A program made the position numbers and the translations under genes. Under the pieces are notes generated by a model, which saw only the letters and a program-made list of their open reading frames with translations, did no database searches and was not told the DNA's origin. From assembly GCF_004339015.1 (NCBI RefSeq), contig NZ_SMFQ01000002.1, positions 124,001-188,000 of the forward strand: a DNA stretch of 64,000 bases, in the 5' to 3' direction. This document shows, piece after piece, positions 16,309 through 24,816 of this stretch; within the stretch, counting starts at the first letter, position 1, and every line of letters starts with the position of its first letter. The DNA is from Cocleimonas flava (GTDB taxonomy: Bacteria > Pseudomonadota > Gammaproteobacteria > Thiotrichales > Thiotrichaceae).

Positions 16309-17575
16309 ATCATGGTCATTTAAAGACGCCACTACAAGATTAGATACGGCGATTACACGCATAGAAAATAATCCCCCCGAATTAAGGCACGTTTTTACAC
16401 AAACATTTATCGAATCTGCCAGAAATGATTTAAATAAACTAGAGTGTTTTAGAGACGAAACTCTCTGTGGTGCTATTATTTCTATAAAAGATTTATTAGA
16501 TGTGGAAGGTTTTGTTACTCGATCTGGTTCAACAGTACTATCAAACAATCCGCCGGCAAAAAAAGATGCAGATGTTGTTGATGCTCTTAGAAATTCAGGA
16601 GCTATCCTGATTGGGCACACTAACATGAGTGAATTTGCTTATTCTGGACTAGGGTTAAATCCACATTATGGAACTCCCGAAAATACTCTTTACAAAGATC
16701 ATATTCCAGGAGGTTCTACTTCTGGTGGCGCTGTTTCTGTAGCAACAAACCTATGCGATATTGCTATTGGAACTGATACTGGAGGGTCATTAAGAATTCC
16801 TGCTGCTTTTAATGGCATTGTCGGTTTTAAACCTAGCCAACAATCAGTATCTCTAAAGGGTTGCAACCCTCTTTCTTTTAGTCTCGATAGCATAGGACCT
16901 ATGGCATCAAGTGTCGAAGCCTGTGAAGCAGCATGGTCTGTCATGTCAGGATTTGAAAGAAAGCCTAATTTTGCTACGCAAGACAGAAAATTAATAATTC
17001 CAAAAAACTTTGGATTAACAGAATTGGACGAAATAGTTGCAGAGGGGTTTCAAGACATAACACATCGTTTAATAAAATCAGGTATCGAGATAACAGAAAA
17101 ATTCTTGCCATCACTTGAACAACATAAAGAATTAAATGCATGGCATTTGAGTTCTGTGGAAGCAAATACAGCATATAAATATTACATTCAAAATGACTCT
17201 AATAATTTTGACCCACGAGTAATTAAACGCATACAACAATCAAATGAACTTAAGGCTGTTGAATATTGCGAAACATTGATATCTCGTCAAAAAAACATTG
17301 AATTATTTGAAGAAGAGTTAGCTGGAAGTTTATTATTGTTACCAACCGTAGCTATTTTACCTCCTAGTTTTTCTGAAGTGGAAAACGATGATGACTATCA
17401 CCGATTAAATATTTTGTCCCTACGTAACACTAGTCTGGGCAATGTCATGAACGGTTGTAGCATTTCAATTCCTTTTAAGTATAAAGGTCAAACATTGGGA
17501 TTGATGTTAACTGGTATCAATGGAGAGGATATCCATCTTTTAGAGAAAGCGAAACAATTGGCTTCATTTCTATAG
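16298..17575 (+). CDS. amidase signature-family hydrolase
   Basis: 425 residues. The Ser-cisSer-Lys machinery is visible: Lys64 in ISIKD, the PGGSTSGG loop (Ser140-Ser142), and Ser164 at the end of IGTDTGGSLRIPA. Total length fits small soluble amidases. It would hydrolyse an amide, carbamoyl or ureido bond; the substrate is unknown. The start ATG overlaps the preceding gene by 11 bp. Linked to a TRAP importer and a LysR regulator, it suggests uptake and hydrolysis of an organic acid amide. Confidence 0.88.
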   Translation: MIYKSWSFKDATTRLDTAITRIENNPPELRHVFTQTFIESARNDLNKLECFRDETLCGAIISIKDLLDVEGFVTRSGSTVLSNNPPAKKDADVVDALRNSGAILIGHTNMSEFAYSGLGLNPHYGTPENTLYKDHIPGGSTSGGAVSVATNLCDIAIGTDTGGSLRIPAAFNGIVGFKPSQQSVSLKGCNPLSFSLDSIGPMASSVEACEAAWSVMSGFERKPNFATQDRKLIIPKNFGLTELDEIVAEGFQDITHRLIKSGIEITEKFLPSLEQHKELNAWHLSSVEANTAYKYYIQNDSNNFDPRVIKRIQQSNELKAVEYCETLISRQKNIELFEEELAGSLLLLPTVAILPPSFSEVENDDDYHRLNILSLRNTSLGNVMNGCSISIPFKYKGQTLGLMLTGINGEDIHLLEKAKQLASFL

Positions 17576-17807
17576 ACTTATGTACAATTTAAGATCTAAA
17601 TTGCTAACATTTATGACCTTCGCTCATTCATTTAACTGAGTAATCCAACCTTAAATGGCTTTTCCAAGCGTCACTCACGCTTCTTAAAAAGGTGTTGTAA
17701 TAATACCTTTTAGAACCCCTTATACTTGTACATATAAGTTTTTCACGTCTGAAAGTTTTACATTTATTGTTTGGAGGTATGTTCTTTCCGAACAACTTAC
17801 TATGCTT
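17576..17807. other. no gene seen
   Basis: AT-rich DNA between the amidase stop and the first recognisable integrase codons. Short open frames on either strand here lack ribosome sites and family features. It may contain eroded N-terminal integrase sequence or island debris. Confidence 0.4.
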
Positions 17808-18470
17808 AGACCATGCATCGTATCCTTGCACTCTTGCGTTCTATCCCACGAAGAGCAAAAAATGATTGGGAATAATTGGATGAAATCCCATATATATGAC
17901 TTCTACCCGGGCCTAAACGTAGAATTCATTGGATTGAACCTGATGAGTCAATACTCCTTGCAAATGCACTACCTGAACATTTAGCTCTAGCATTTCGCTT
18001 TTCTTTAGCTACAGGTTTACATCAAGGTAATGTAAAAGGTCTGGAATGGTCGCAAGTGGATCTGGCACGTCGTGTGTTGGATTCACCCTGATCAATCTAA
18101 ATCAAGGCGCGCTATTCATATTCCTCTATATTCAGAGGCTATTAGCGTGCATGAAGAAGTTAAAGATCAACATCCTAAACGTGTATTTACTTATCGCGGT
18201 AAACCCATAAACCAAATGACAACTAAAGCTTGGTATAAAGCACTAGAGTCGGCAAACATTAAGGATTTTCGTTGGCATGATTTGAGGCACACGTGGGCTT
18301 CTTGGCATGTTCAAAATGGAACGCCTTTAAATGTATTTCAGGAGCTTGGTGACTGGGAAAGTGTTGATATGCTTAGGCGGTATGCTCACCTTGGGATAAC
18401 GCATCTTGCGGAATATTCTGAGAATAGAGTTAAGCTATTATCAGAAGTCACAAAATTGGCACAATCTTAA
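17808..18470 (+). pseudogene. decayed tyrosine-recombinase integrase
   Basis: Reading from about 17808, one frame gives integrase core-binding sequence (RILALLRS...NDWE, then PGPKRRIHWIEPDE, LATGLHQGNVKGLEWSQVDL), interrupted by two in-frame stops between about 17870 and 17900. Near 18070 the frame shifts, and the last 132 residues (18072-18470) continue the catalytic domain with HPDQSKSRRAIHIPL, HDLRHTWASWH (catalytic Arg and His) and the YAHL tyrosine. The N-terminal domain is missing. It lies beside the 3' end of tRNA-Lys, the classic integration site, so this is a relic of an integrated element. Confidence 0.85.
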
Positions 18471-18473
18471 AAC

Positions 18474-18503
18474 TAAAAAGGCCTGACATTTCTGTCAAGC
18501 CTT
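18474..18503 (-). terminator. intrinsic terminator after tRNA-Lys
   Basis: On the minus strand AAGGC-T-TGACA, loop GAAA, TGTCA-G-GCCTT is followed by TTTTT. It lies 9 bp beyond the tRNA 3' end and also just past the integrase relic stop. Confidence 0.8.
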
Positions 18504-18511
18504 ATAGAATA

Positions 18512-18587
18512 TGGTGGGGCGTGAGCGATTCGAACGCTCGACCAATTGATTAAAAGTCAACTGCTCTACCGACTGAGCTAACGCCCC
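18512..18587 (-). tRNA. tRNA-Lys (anticodon TTT)
   Basis: 76 nt including an encoded CCA. The acceptor stem GGGGCGT pairs with ACGCCCC, the D-loop has GCTCAGTCGGTAGAGC, the anticodon loop is CTTTTAA with TTT, and the T-arm holds GTTCGAATC. The 3' end faces the integrase relic, the orientation expected of an attachment site. No second copy of the 3' segment was noticed by eye in this window. Confidence 0.97.
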
Positions 18588-18713
18588 ATATCTAGCGTGT
18601 CCTTACTTTAAAGCGTTAAATAGTTTATCGCTCCACTGCAAGAAGGCGGCTAGTATACACTACCGAATTCCGCTTTCAAGCGCTTTTTGAAAGAAGTTTA
18701 ATTTTTTTTAAAA

Positions 18714-19931
18714 CTATACTTTATCAAGCTTGCGAAAACTATTCGGCAACAGTTTCATATCGGCCAATCCAGCCACTAAAGCCTTGCCAAAGCTAGCTTC
18801 TTCCTCGTATACCATTTTATAAAATTGAATCTTCATCGTTAATGCACTTCCGAGAACTATCGCAAAAACAGTCAGGAAAGACCCCATTGCCAATGTAGAA
18901 GCACCAGTTACGCCTTGGCCTATAGTGCAACCCATCGCAAGAACGCCTCCAATTCCCATTAATAGTCCACCAATGATATGAACGACAAAGTCCTTCCAGT
19001 TAGCAAACCACTCGAATCTAAACTTTCGTGCCAATATAGAATAAAGAAAAGAACCGACTACCACACCAAACGCTGCCATTAACGCGAAGGTATATAAAGA
19101 AGAAGAAAAGCCAGTTTCAACCCAACGCAAGAAATGACCAGATGGCTGTGAAAAAGTAAATGATTGCGCGCCAAGAGCAAAAGGCTGTTCATCCATCATT
19201 TCTGCTTCTTCGAGTAACGTTTGCCCTAATTCACCCGTTGTTACCCACCATGCAGTAACCACGACCAACGCGACAATAAAACCACCTAGGATATTATCTA
19301 GGCTACCTCTGAAGTCATTCGAAAGAAAAGCCCAAAGAATAAGGAGTCCACCAAGTAGTGCAGCTACTATGGTGGTCGTGCTTTCAATTTCAGTGCCGAT
19401 GAAATGTGCAATCACCGTCCCCAAGCCCTGGTTTTCAATATCATTCAATGAGAGATCAATAAAGGCAGGCTCCATCCATGATAAAAAAGCCGTGTAACTA
19501 AAATTAGTGAATATCATTAAGTAGGTGGTAACTCCCATAGCGAGAAACACAAATATGGACTTGATATTTCCTCCACCTAATCTAACCAGGGTTTTATTCC
19601 CACACCCAGAACCTAAAGTCATGCCAATACCAAAAATCAAACCACCGAGAATATGCCGAGGCCACGCAAAGTTAGCAGTAAGATAAGGAGGGTTCGCTGT
19701 ATCGTTATTCGCAATTAAAGAGGTATTGGTGAGACCTAATAAAGATAAGCCCATCACACCAAGGATTGCCAAGCCTATAGCGAACACCCAGGAACGCATA
19801 CGGCCAGTATCTCCAATATTAACAACGTCAGATACCGCACCCATGGTACAAAAGTTAGTTTTAGTTGCAAAGAAACCTAGCACGACCGCTAAACCAAATG
19901 CCCATAACAGCACCACCGTAAGTATTTCCAT
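18714..19931 (-). CDS. YeeE/YedE family sulfur-compound permease (TsuA-like)
   Basis: 405 residues with about 9-10 transmembrane helices and two internal repeats, each carrying a conserved Cys: TKTNFCTMGAVSD and GSGCGNKTLVRLGGGN in the first half, and MGCTIGQGVTGASTLAMGS in the second. These are marks of the YeeE/YedE family, of which TsuA imports thiosulfate. GGAGGAG precedes the ATG. It stands alone between tRNA-Lys and the pilin locus; its substrate here is not established. Confidence 0.88.
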   Translation of the reverse strand: MEILTVVLLWAFGLAVVLGFFATKTNFCTMGAVSDVVNIGDTGRMRSWVFAIGLAILGVMGLSLLGLTNTSLIANNDTANPPYLTANFAWPRHILGGLIFGIGMTLGSGCGNKTLVRLGGGNIKSIFVFLAMGVTTYLMIFTNFSYTAFLSWMEPAFIDLSLNDIENQGLGTVIAHFIGTEIESTTTIVAALLGGLLILWAFLSNDFRGSLDNILGGFIVALVVVTAWWVTTGELGQTLLEEAEMMDEQPFALGAQSFTFSQPSGHFLRWVETGFSSSLYTFALMAAFGVVVGSFLYSILARKFRFEWFANWKDFVVHIIGGLLMGIGGVLAMGCTIGQGVTGASTLAMGSFLTVFAIVLGSALTMKIQFYKMVYEEEASFGKALVAGLADMKLLPNSFRKLDKV

Positions 19932-20046
19932 ACTATCTCCTCCCAGATAAATAAGTATCAGGGAATTATATCAAGGTAATATTTCCATCTTCCATACCAA
20001 GGAATGGATAAACGAAAGGATGAATGGTCAATAAACTGACATGACC

Positions 20047-20110
20047 TGTCAGTTTTAACAGTTTACCGTCATAAAGTGACACATATTACTGACAATTGAC
20101 ACTTATAAAA
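20047..20110 (+). promoter_or_regulatory. conserved upstream activating block of pilin gene 1
   Basis: A 64-bp block starting TGTCAGTTTT and ending TTATAAAA contains GTGACAC and CTGACAATTG, that is several TGTCA/TGACA half-sites. It is repeated with few changes at 22066-22129, at nearly the same distance (about 70 bp) upstream of a sigma-54 promoter. This is the expected place for a PilR-type activator; identity of the binder is inference. Confidence 0.6.
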
Positions 20111-20181
20111 GGGCATGCCAAAACACGAGAAAAACTCATTTCCATCTAAAAATCAATACCTTAAGTGATAATTATTTTTTT

Positions 20182-20197
20182 TGGCACGGCAAATGCA
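20182..20197 (+). promoter_or_regulatory. sigma-54 promoter of pilin gene 1
   Basis: TGGCAC-N5-ATGCA fits -24/-12 spacing. The leader would be about 145 nt and includes a 14-bp palindrome ACATTAATTAATGT (20306-20319) that is also kept upstream of pilin gene 3. Sigma-54/PilR control of major pilin is established in Pseudomonas-type systems. Confidence 0.75.
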
Positions 20198-20351
20198 ATA
20201 TTACCAGCGAACATATTGTTCAACCTGTTAAGTTTTTGTTAAGACCTAATTGAGTAAAATTGAAAGGGTAAGATAAGACTAAACAGTAACAATTAAAACT
20301 TACTTACATTAATTAATGTATTAATCATAAAAATAATTTGGAGATTCAAAA

Positions 20352-20816
20352 ATGAAAAAGCAACTACAAAAAGGTTTTACACTTATCGAATTAATGATCG
20401 TTGTAGCGATTATCGGTATTCTAGCAGCAATCGCACTTCCTGCATACCAGGATTACATTGCTCGTACACAAGCTGCTGAATCAGTGGTATTACTAGATGG
20501 CGCTAAAGTATCTATCGAAACTGCCGTAGCTGATGATGCTACAGCCTTTCCGGCTGACGTAGCTGCTTTAGGAACTGATCTGGGCGTTAAATTAGCGGGC
20601 ACTTACGGAACACTTTCTGCAGCTGCACCTAACGGAGCTGTTGGAGCAGGTACAGTAACTTACACATTTGCTGCTACTACTAACCCTCAGGTAGCTGGTC
20701 AAACTGTTCAATATGCACGTACAGTAGATGGAAACGGCATCGGTGATTGGGCATGTAACGCAACTGCTAACGGTGGTTCTTTACCTGCTAAACTAGCTCC
20801 TAAAGGTTGTAATTAA
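20352..20816 (+). CDS. pilA: type IV major pilin (copy 1)
   Basis: 154 residues. The short leader MKKQLQKG precedes the prepilin peptidase site G/FTLIE with Glu5, then the hydrophobic helix ([30 protein letters not shown]) and a compact globular domain ending with the disulfide pair in WACNA...KGCN. GGAG lies 10 nt before the ATG. It is transcribed from its own sigma-54 promoter and followed by a strong terminator. It is about 96 percent identical to the pilin at 22357; the 3' half and the 3' untranslated region are nearly the same base for base. Confidence 0.95.
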   Translation: MKKQLQKGFTLIELMIVVAIIGILAAIALPAYQDYIARTQAAESVVLLDGAKVSIETAVADDATAFPADVAALGTDLGVKLAGTYGTLSAAAPNGAVGAGTVTYTFAATTNPQVAGQTVQYARTVDGNGIGDWACNATANGGSLPAKLAPKGCN

Positions 20817-20864
20817 TAGCTAGCTATTTACTCTACAACTCTTAAGTTGCAAAGTAATATTAAC

Positions 20865-20895
20865 AAAAAGGCAGAGTTTTTACTCTGCCTTTTTA
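20865..20895 (+). terminator. intrinsic terminator of pilin gene 1
   Basis: AAAAAGGCAGAGT and ACTCTGCCTTTTT, with a T-only loop, form a 13-bp stem ending in a T run. The next pilin gene starts 32 bp downstream and shows no promoter of its own, so it may depend on read-through. Confidence 0.9.
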
Positions 20896-20926
20896 TTGTG
20901 AAAAACAATTGAAAAGGAATAAAGCA

Positions 20927-21394
20927 ATGAAACTCAATAGTGGATTCACCCTTATAGAGCTAATGATTGTTGTCGCAATTATTGGAATATTAGCAGCAAT
21001 TGCTTTGCCAGCTTATCAAGATTATCTGGCACGTACACAAGCCGCTGAATCCGTTGTCATACTTGATGGTGCAAGAACTTCCATCGAAGTATCAGTATCT
21101 GATGATCAAATAAATGGATTTCCAACAACAACAGCTCTTTTAGATGAAAACCTGGGTACTAAATTACACGGCACTTACGGCTGGATTTCAGATGCGAATG
21201 GAGCCGCTGGCGAAGGATATGTAGAATTCACATTTAGAGCTAATACAAATAATCAGATAGCTGGAAAGAAGATTTATTACAATCGTTTGATTACAGGTAA
21301 TACCGCTGACTGGACTTGTGACGCAACGAGTGCTGGGACAGGTGCTCGAAAAGGAGATTTGACGGCTAAATTAATACCCAAGGGTTGCATGTAA
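20927..21394 (+). CDS. type IV pilin, divergent paralogue (copy 2)
   Basis: 155 residues. Leader MKLNSG, site [10 protein letters not shown] and the helix match the flanking pilins, but the globular part differs ([50 protein letters not shown]), with larger loops and a retained Cys pair. AAAAGGA lies 8 nt before the ATG; a TTG 18 bp upstream is rejected because it would lengthen the leader. It has no visible sigma-54 promoter and sits right behind the terminator of copy 1, so it is probably a low-level pilin or a reservoir for variation. Confidence 0.9.
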   Translation: MKLNSGFTLIELMIVVAIIGILAAIALPAYQDYLARTQAAESVVILDGARTSIEVSVSDDQINGFPTTTALLDENLGTKLHGTYGWISDANGAAGEGYVEFTFRANTNNQIAGKKIYYNRLITGNTADWTCDATSAGTGARKGDLTAKLIPKGCM

Positions 21395-22065
21395 ATTACC
21401 TGTACTAATATCCACTAATAATAAAAATAAGTATTTACGATATAAATAAAATTTTAGGGTAACAGGAAAAAAACAACATTAAATCTTAATGTGTATTTTC
21501 TTCATTAAATAAGCTCACACTTGGTTCAACCCTCTAGTACAGTTGAACCAACTAGTATCGTTCTTTCAATCACATAAAACTTTTCTTCAAACTATTTCCG
21601 ATCTCTTTCAAACTCATGTTTAACAAGCGAAAGGGATACCAATAGATTTGTATTATCCTCCCACGACTTGAAGTTTTCCTGCCACATGCCGATTTAAACT
21701 TAGATAGTTTTATTGTATTGCTTACCCTGCAACTTTTGTAACTCACTAGTATCGATTCATCGTATTACCAAGTATTATTGATAGATAAAGTAACAAAGAG
21801 TCTAATGATGCCCATAAGAGAAAATACTTCCCTCTATCCGATCCCTGATTTATTGGGGCATTTGGGGAATTCGTCTAGTATTCATATAAAGTATTTGAGA
21901 AACTTAATCTGCCGATGACTTGAGTAACTAGTCGGTTGACAGGTACAGCTTTATTATCCTAAACAATTGATCTCGTGACTTATCAATAATTCAGATAGAT
22001 CATCCTGTATAAATAAACATTTAGAATGACATAAAATGTTAGCAATAAATACTTGAGTTACAACA
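21395..22065. other. no gene seen; one perfect hairpin
   Basis: 671 AT-rich bases between pilin 2 and the control region of pilin 3. The clearest structure is an inverted repeat TTGGTTCAAC (21521-21530) with GTTGAACCAA (21542-21551), an 11-nt loop and no T run. Several CTAGTA words recur without regular spacing. No open frame with coding character was found. Confidence 0.45.
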
Positions 22066-22129
22066 TGTCAGTTTTAGCAGTTTACCGTCATGAAGTGACA
22101 CAAATAACTGACAATTGGCTTTTATAAAA
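22066..22129 (+). promoter_or_regulatory. conserved upstream activating block of pilin gene 3
   Basis: Second copy of the 64-bp block seen at 20047, with the same TGTCAG, GTGACAC and CTGACAATTG words. The flanking sequence is not conserved, which points to selection on this block rather than simple recent duplication. Confidence 0.6.
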
Positions 22130-22198
22130 AACCGAAAAAACACAAAAAAACATAATATTTTTTTATATTTCAAATACTTACATCATATTATCTATTCT

Positions 22199-22213
22199 TG
22201 GCACGGAGAATGC
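22199..22213 (+). promoter_or_regulatory. sigma-54 promoter of pilin gene 3
   Basis: TGGCAC-N5-ATGC, the same -24/-12 layout as for pilin gene 1, and 70 bp downstream of the conserved block. The leader again holds the ACATTAATTAATGT palindrome (22312-22325). Confidence 0.75.
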
Positions 22214-22356
22214 TTTAATACCTGTGAACATACTTTTAAACCAGTTAGTTTTTGACCTAACTATGAAAAACTAAAAATGCAAGAAAAGACTAAACGTAAC
22301 AATTTAAAATACATTAATTAATGTATTAATCATAAAAATAATTTGGAGATTCAAAA

Positions 22357-22821
22357 ATGAAAAAGCAACTACAAAAAGGTTTTACTCTTATCGAATTAAT
22401 GATCGTTGTAGCGATCATCGGTATTTTGGCAGCAATCGCACTTCCTGCATATCAGGATTATATTGCTCGTACACAGGCTGCTGAATCAGTAGTATTGCTA
22501 AATGGCGCAAAAATATCTATTGAATCTGCCGTAGCTGATGATGCTACAGCCTTTCCTGCGGACGTAGCTGCTCTAGGAGCTAATCTGGGCGTTAAATTAG
22601 CGGGCACTTACGGAACAGTTTCTGCAGCTGCACCTAATGGAGCTGTTGGAGCAGGTACAGTAACTTACACATTTGCTGCTACTACTAACCCTCAGGTAGC
22701 TGGCCAAACTGTTCAATATGCACGTACAGTAGATGGAAACGGCATCGGTGATTGGGCATGTAACGCAACTGCTAACGGTGGTTCTTTACCTGCTAAACTA
22801 GCTCCTAAAGGTTGTAATTAA
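22357..22821 (+). CDS. pilA: type IV major pilin (copy 3, near-identical to copy 1)
   Basis: 154 residues, differing from copy 1 at about six positions, all between residues 50 and 95 (for example Asp/Asn, Val/Ile, Leu/Val). Leader, cleavage site, helix and the C-terminal disulfide loop are the same. The last 45 bp before the start codon and the 3' half plus downstream bases are almost identical in sequence to copy 1, whereas the middle of the leader has diverged. It has its own sigma-54 promoter and terminator, so both copies are set up to be expressed. Confidence 0.95.
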   Translation: MKKQLQKGFTLIELMIVVAIIGILAAIALPAYQDYIARTQAAESVVLLNGAKISIESAVADDATAFPADVAALGANLGVKLAGTYGTVSAAAPNGAVGAGTVTYTFAATTNPQVAGQTVQYARTVDGNGIGDWACNATANGGSLPAKLAPKGCN

Positions 22822-22868
22822 TAGCTAGCTATTTACTCTACAGCTCTTAAGCTACAAAGTAATATCAA

Positions 22869-22900
22869 TAAAAAGGCAGAGTTTTTACTCTGCCTTTTTA
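22869..22900 (+). terminator. intrinsic terminator of pilin gene 3
   Basis: Same AAAAAGGCAGAGT / ACTCTGCCTTTTT stem as behind copy 1. It separates the pilin from the accessory genes downstream. Confidence 0.9.
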
Positions 22901-23085
22901 TTGACAAACATAATAAAAGTGGAATTTATAGATTGACTTTTGATGAGATGGACCAGTAAATATTATGTGAATTATCATTCAGAATAAAATACGGATAGTT
23001 AAAACAAATATTAAGTTTGTATTCATTACTACTTACATACAATAAACGAAAAATAATAAAATCACTTTCTAATAGATGATTCACC

Positions 23086-23841
23086 ATGTTTAAACAAAAA
23101 TTAAAAGCATCCTTAATTCATTTACTCTTAAGTATCGTTGTCGTTACATTACTCATTGCTGCCCTTATTTATTTTTGGTACCCACCAGCCTATTTGGGTA
23201 TCACAAACTTTAAAGACATTTTACTACTCATTATTAGTATCGACCTGATATTAGGACCGTTTTTAACTTTTGTAGTTTTTAATACTGCTAAAAAAAGCTT
23301 ACACTTTGATCTTGCCGTAATTGCAGTCATTCAGATATCTGCTCTTGCTTATGGCGTAAACGCTCTTTATCAAACTCATCCACTGTTTATTACTTATAAC
23401 CACAATAGTTTTAATCTAATTTTAGCAGATGAAGTCACACCTAAAAATGCTAAAAATGACGAGTTTAATATATCTAAATTTTCCTCACCAAAACTCGCTT
23501 TTGCCAAGATGCCAAGTGACCCAACTAAACAAACTGAAATTATGGTTGGTGTTGATTTGAAAGGAGAACCTGATATTGATAAACGAGCTGAATATTATGA
23601 GCCACTTGATGAACACCTTGATACTATTATCAAGAGCAGTTTAGATACAACAAAACTCTTTGAAGATAAAAATTTAACTGCCTCTAGTAAGTCTTTTCTA
23701 AAAAAATACTCCAGCCATGATAAATTTATATTTTTGCCTTTAGAGGGACTTAATGGAAATGCAATTATTGTATTAGATAAAACTACTGCTGAGGTAGTTA
23801 CTACGATAAAAGCCAATCCCTGGAAATTTGTAAAACGCTAG
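23086..23841 (+). CDS. TfpX/TfpZ-family type IV pilin accessory protein
   Basis: 251 residues. Three to four transmembrane helices lie in the first 110 residues (LLLSIVVVTLLIAALIYFWYPPAYLG, then ILLLIISIDLILGPFLTFVVF), followed by a soluble region. The YFWYPPAY, DLILGPFLTFVVF and GVDLKGEPDIDKRAEYYEP stretches match the inner-membrane pilin accessory family (TfpX/TfpZ/FimB-like), whose members act with particular pilins in assembly. It lies directly downstream of the three pilin genes. There is no obvious strong ribosome site. Confidence 0.8.
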   Translation: MFKQKLKASLIHLLLSIVVVTLLIAALIYFWYPPAYLGITNFKDILLLIISIDLILGPFLTFVVFNTAKKSLHFDLAVIAVIQISALAYGVNALYQTHPLFITYNHNSFNLILADEVTPKNAKNDEFNISKFSSPKLAFAKMPSDPTKQTEIMVGVDLKGEPDIDKRAEYYEPLDEHLDTIIKSSLDTTKLFEDKNLTASSKSFLKKYSSHDKFIFLPLEGLNGNAIIVLDKTTAEVVTTIKANPWKFVKR

Positions 23842-24042
23842 TTTACTTTAATTAGATTAACTAATCTCTTTAGCCTCAGAATAGAATTCTTAGAGATCGA
23901 GATCGAGATCGATATTGACAATATAAAAATGGAATCTTTTATTAGTCTTCTGAAATTAATTACCTTTTATCCAGTTTTGATAACCTGGTTTTTTGAAGTA
24001 CCTTAATCTGCACTTTAGATATTATTTAAGGGGTTATGATTA

Positions 24043-24816
24043 ATGAGGGTAAAAGTTGCACTGCGTAATCTTTTAATCAGCCAGCTAATTATTGGTATCT
24101 TTTTAATATTCGCCTATTTTGTTTGGTTCCCACATTCTTATTCAACCTTAGGTGGATTCTACAAGACGGCATTTATGATTGTTTTTGTAGATATAATTTT
24201 AGGTCCTTTGCTTGTCTTTATTGTCTATAAAAAAGATAAAAAATACCTTAACTTTGATATCAATGTATTACTTGGAATTCAGCTAGCTGCCTTTATCTAT
24301 GGGGCATATGCTCTATATCTAAAGCATCCTGTATATAATGTATTTGTAGAAAATAGTTTCAAATTAATCAATGTTAGTTTCTATAAGCCAACAAATACCT
24401 ATTTCGAAAATCTGCATAATTTTTTCTATTCAAGACCTAAAATAGCATATACCGAACTACCTAAAGATCAGACTGAACGCACTAGGTTTATGATAGGAGT
24501 GGACTTATTTGGTGAACCAGATATCTATCAACGTAGAGACTTATATCAACCTCATTATCAAGCTCTTAATAAAATACTTGATAGACAACTTAATCCAACA
24601 TTACTTTTTAGTTCGAATGAAACTCGAACAAAATTGAATAAGTTCATTACAAAGTATGGTGGTGATTTATCAGACTATGCTTTTTTTCCAATTAGTGGGA
24701 ATAACAAGAAAGAAGCAGTATTTGCTATGAATAAAAAGAATGGTGATGCCGTAGGAATAATAGATATGAGCCCAAAGCTTAAACTAGCTAAGCTTAATAA
24801 TACAACTCTTGACTAA
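24043..24816 (+). CDS. TfpX/TfpZ-family type IV pilin accessory protein, second copy
   Basis: 257 residues, a paralogue of the preceding gene: FVWFPHSYSTLGGFYKT, VDIILGPLLVFIVY and IGVDLFGEPDIYQRRDLYQP align with it, although overall identity is low. The same membrane-then-soluble layout is seen. One accessory gene may serve the twin major pilins and the other the divergent pilin, but this is speculation. The 3' end overlaps the 3' end of lpxH on the other strand by 23 bp. Confidence 0.78.
   Translation: MRVKVALRNLLISQLIIGIFLIFAYFVWFPHSYSTLGGFYKTAFMIVFVDIILGPLLVFIVYKKDKKYLNFDINVLLGIQLAAFIYGAYALYLKHPVYNVFVENSFKLINVSFYKPTNTYFENLHNFFYSRPKIAYTELPKDQTERTRFMIGVDLFGEPDIYQRRDLYQPHYQALNKILDRQLNPTLLFSSNETRTKLNKFITKYGGDLSDYAFFPISGNNKKEAVFAMNKKNGDAVGIIDMSPKLKLAKLNNTTLD

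Noticed and set aside
17628-17984. Two short open frames near the integrase relic as genes
   Set aside because: They lack ribosome sites and family features, and one overlaps integrase codons in the wrong frame.
21521-21551. Hairpin after the middle pilin as its terminator
   Set aside because: No T run follows and it lies about 125 bp past the stop; kept only as a noted structure.
23893-23911. Three tandem GATCGA words before the second pilin accessory gene
   Set aside because: Too short to support a functional claim; no similar array elsewhere.
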